Positions 5,736-5,856 of a DNA stretch of 5,856 nucleotides are shown piece by piece. The position numbers and the translations under genes are program-made. Under the pieces are notes generated by a model. That model worked only from the letters and a program-made list of their open reading frames with translations, was not told the origin of the DNA and searched no databases. Numbering within the stretch: position 1 is the stretch's first letter; every line of letters starts with the position of its first letter. This DNA comes from MKRK01 sp001896915 (GTDB lineage Bacteria > Bacillota > Clostridia > Oscillospirales > Acutalibacteraceae). The stretch is taken from contig CALJJF010000053.1 of NCBI GenBank assembly GCA_937973935.1, positions 1 to 5,856 of the forward strand, given 5' to 3'.

Positions 5736-5856
5736 TCCATTTGAAAGACATCAAAAAGCACTATAAAATGGGCGACAATATCGTAAAAGCATTGGACGGT
5801 GTGGATATCGAAATCGCCGAAGGTGAATTCACCGCCATTGTGGGTCCCTCCGGCTC
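5732..5856 (+). CDS. ABC transporter ATP-binding protein, MacB/LolD type (partial, N-terminus only)
   Basis: Only 41 whole codons are in the window. They read as the start of an ATPase: MIHLKDIKKHYKMGDNIVKA with the A-loop Tyr at 11, then LDGVDIEIAEGEFTAIVGPSG, the start of the Walker A motif (GPSGSGKST in the family), cut by the window end. The spacing and the VKALDGV motif are those of the MacB/LolD (FtsE-like) family, which energises export of drugs, peptides or lipoproteins. The ATG overlaps the stop of the fusion protein gene as ATGA. The nearest purine-rich site (AGAGG at 5712-5716) is 15 bases away, so translation probably depends on coupling. The permease gene is expected directly downstream. 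Confidence 0.88.
   Translation, partial: MIHLKDIKKHYKMGDNIVKALDGVDIEIAEGEFTAIVGPSG

Overview
The window looks like a chromosomal segment of a spore-forming Gram-positive anaerobe of the Clostridia (Bacillota). The evidence is a complete sigma-K gene with its pro-sequence, AGGAGG-type ribosome binding sites before nearly every gene, a PadR-controlled efflux operon of Gram-positive type, and mid-range base composition with AT-rich intergenic DNA. The genus cannot be fixed from this sequence.

Layout. (1) Positions 1-1871, minus strand: most of metE, the cobalamin-independent methionine synthase. It is open without frameshift, but its C-terminal zinc-site part is cut off by the window edge. (2) Positions 1872-2161: a 290-base intergenic region. 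It holds a candidate metE promoter, a LysR-type (MetR-like) dyad centred about 66 bases upstream of the inferred metE start, an unexplained GC-rich hairpin, and the terminator of the next gene. (3) Positions 2162-2863, minus strand: sigK, complete and not split by a skin-type insertion. (4) Positions 2864-3037: a divergent promoter region. A possible mother-cell sigma promoter faces sigK, and a near-consensus sigma-A promoter overlaid by inverted repeats faces the plus strand. (5) Positions 3038-5856, plus strand: a tightly packed operon encoding a PadR repressor, a DUF1700/HAAS membrane protein, a DUF4097 repeat protein, an HlyD/MacA-like membrane fusion protein and the start of a MacB/LolD-type ABC ATPase. 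The operon continues beyond the window.

How the genes work together. The five-gene operon reads as a self-regulated export module. PadR probably represses its own promoter. The HAAS and DUF4097 proteins are likely membrane or surface components of sensing or envelope response. The fusion protein and ATPase begin an efflux pump whose permease should lie just downstream. Genes overlap by 4 or 8 bases or are 13 bases apart, so they are probably co-transcribed and partly translationally coupled. metE and sigK are independent housekeeping and sporulation genes with their own signals. The most notable points are the 19-residue TVSG-like repeat in the DUF4097 protein, the fusion protein that lacks the coiled-coil hairpin, the nested operator-like repeats at the padR promoter, and the LysR-type dyad upstream of metE.
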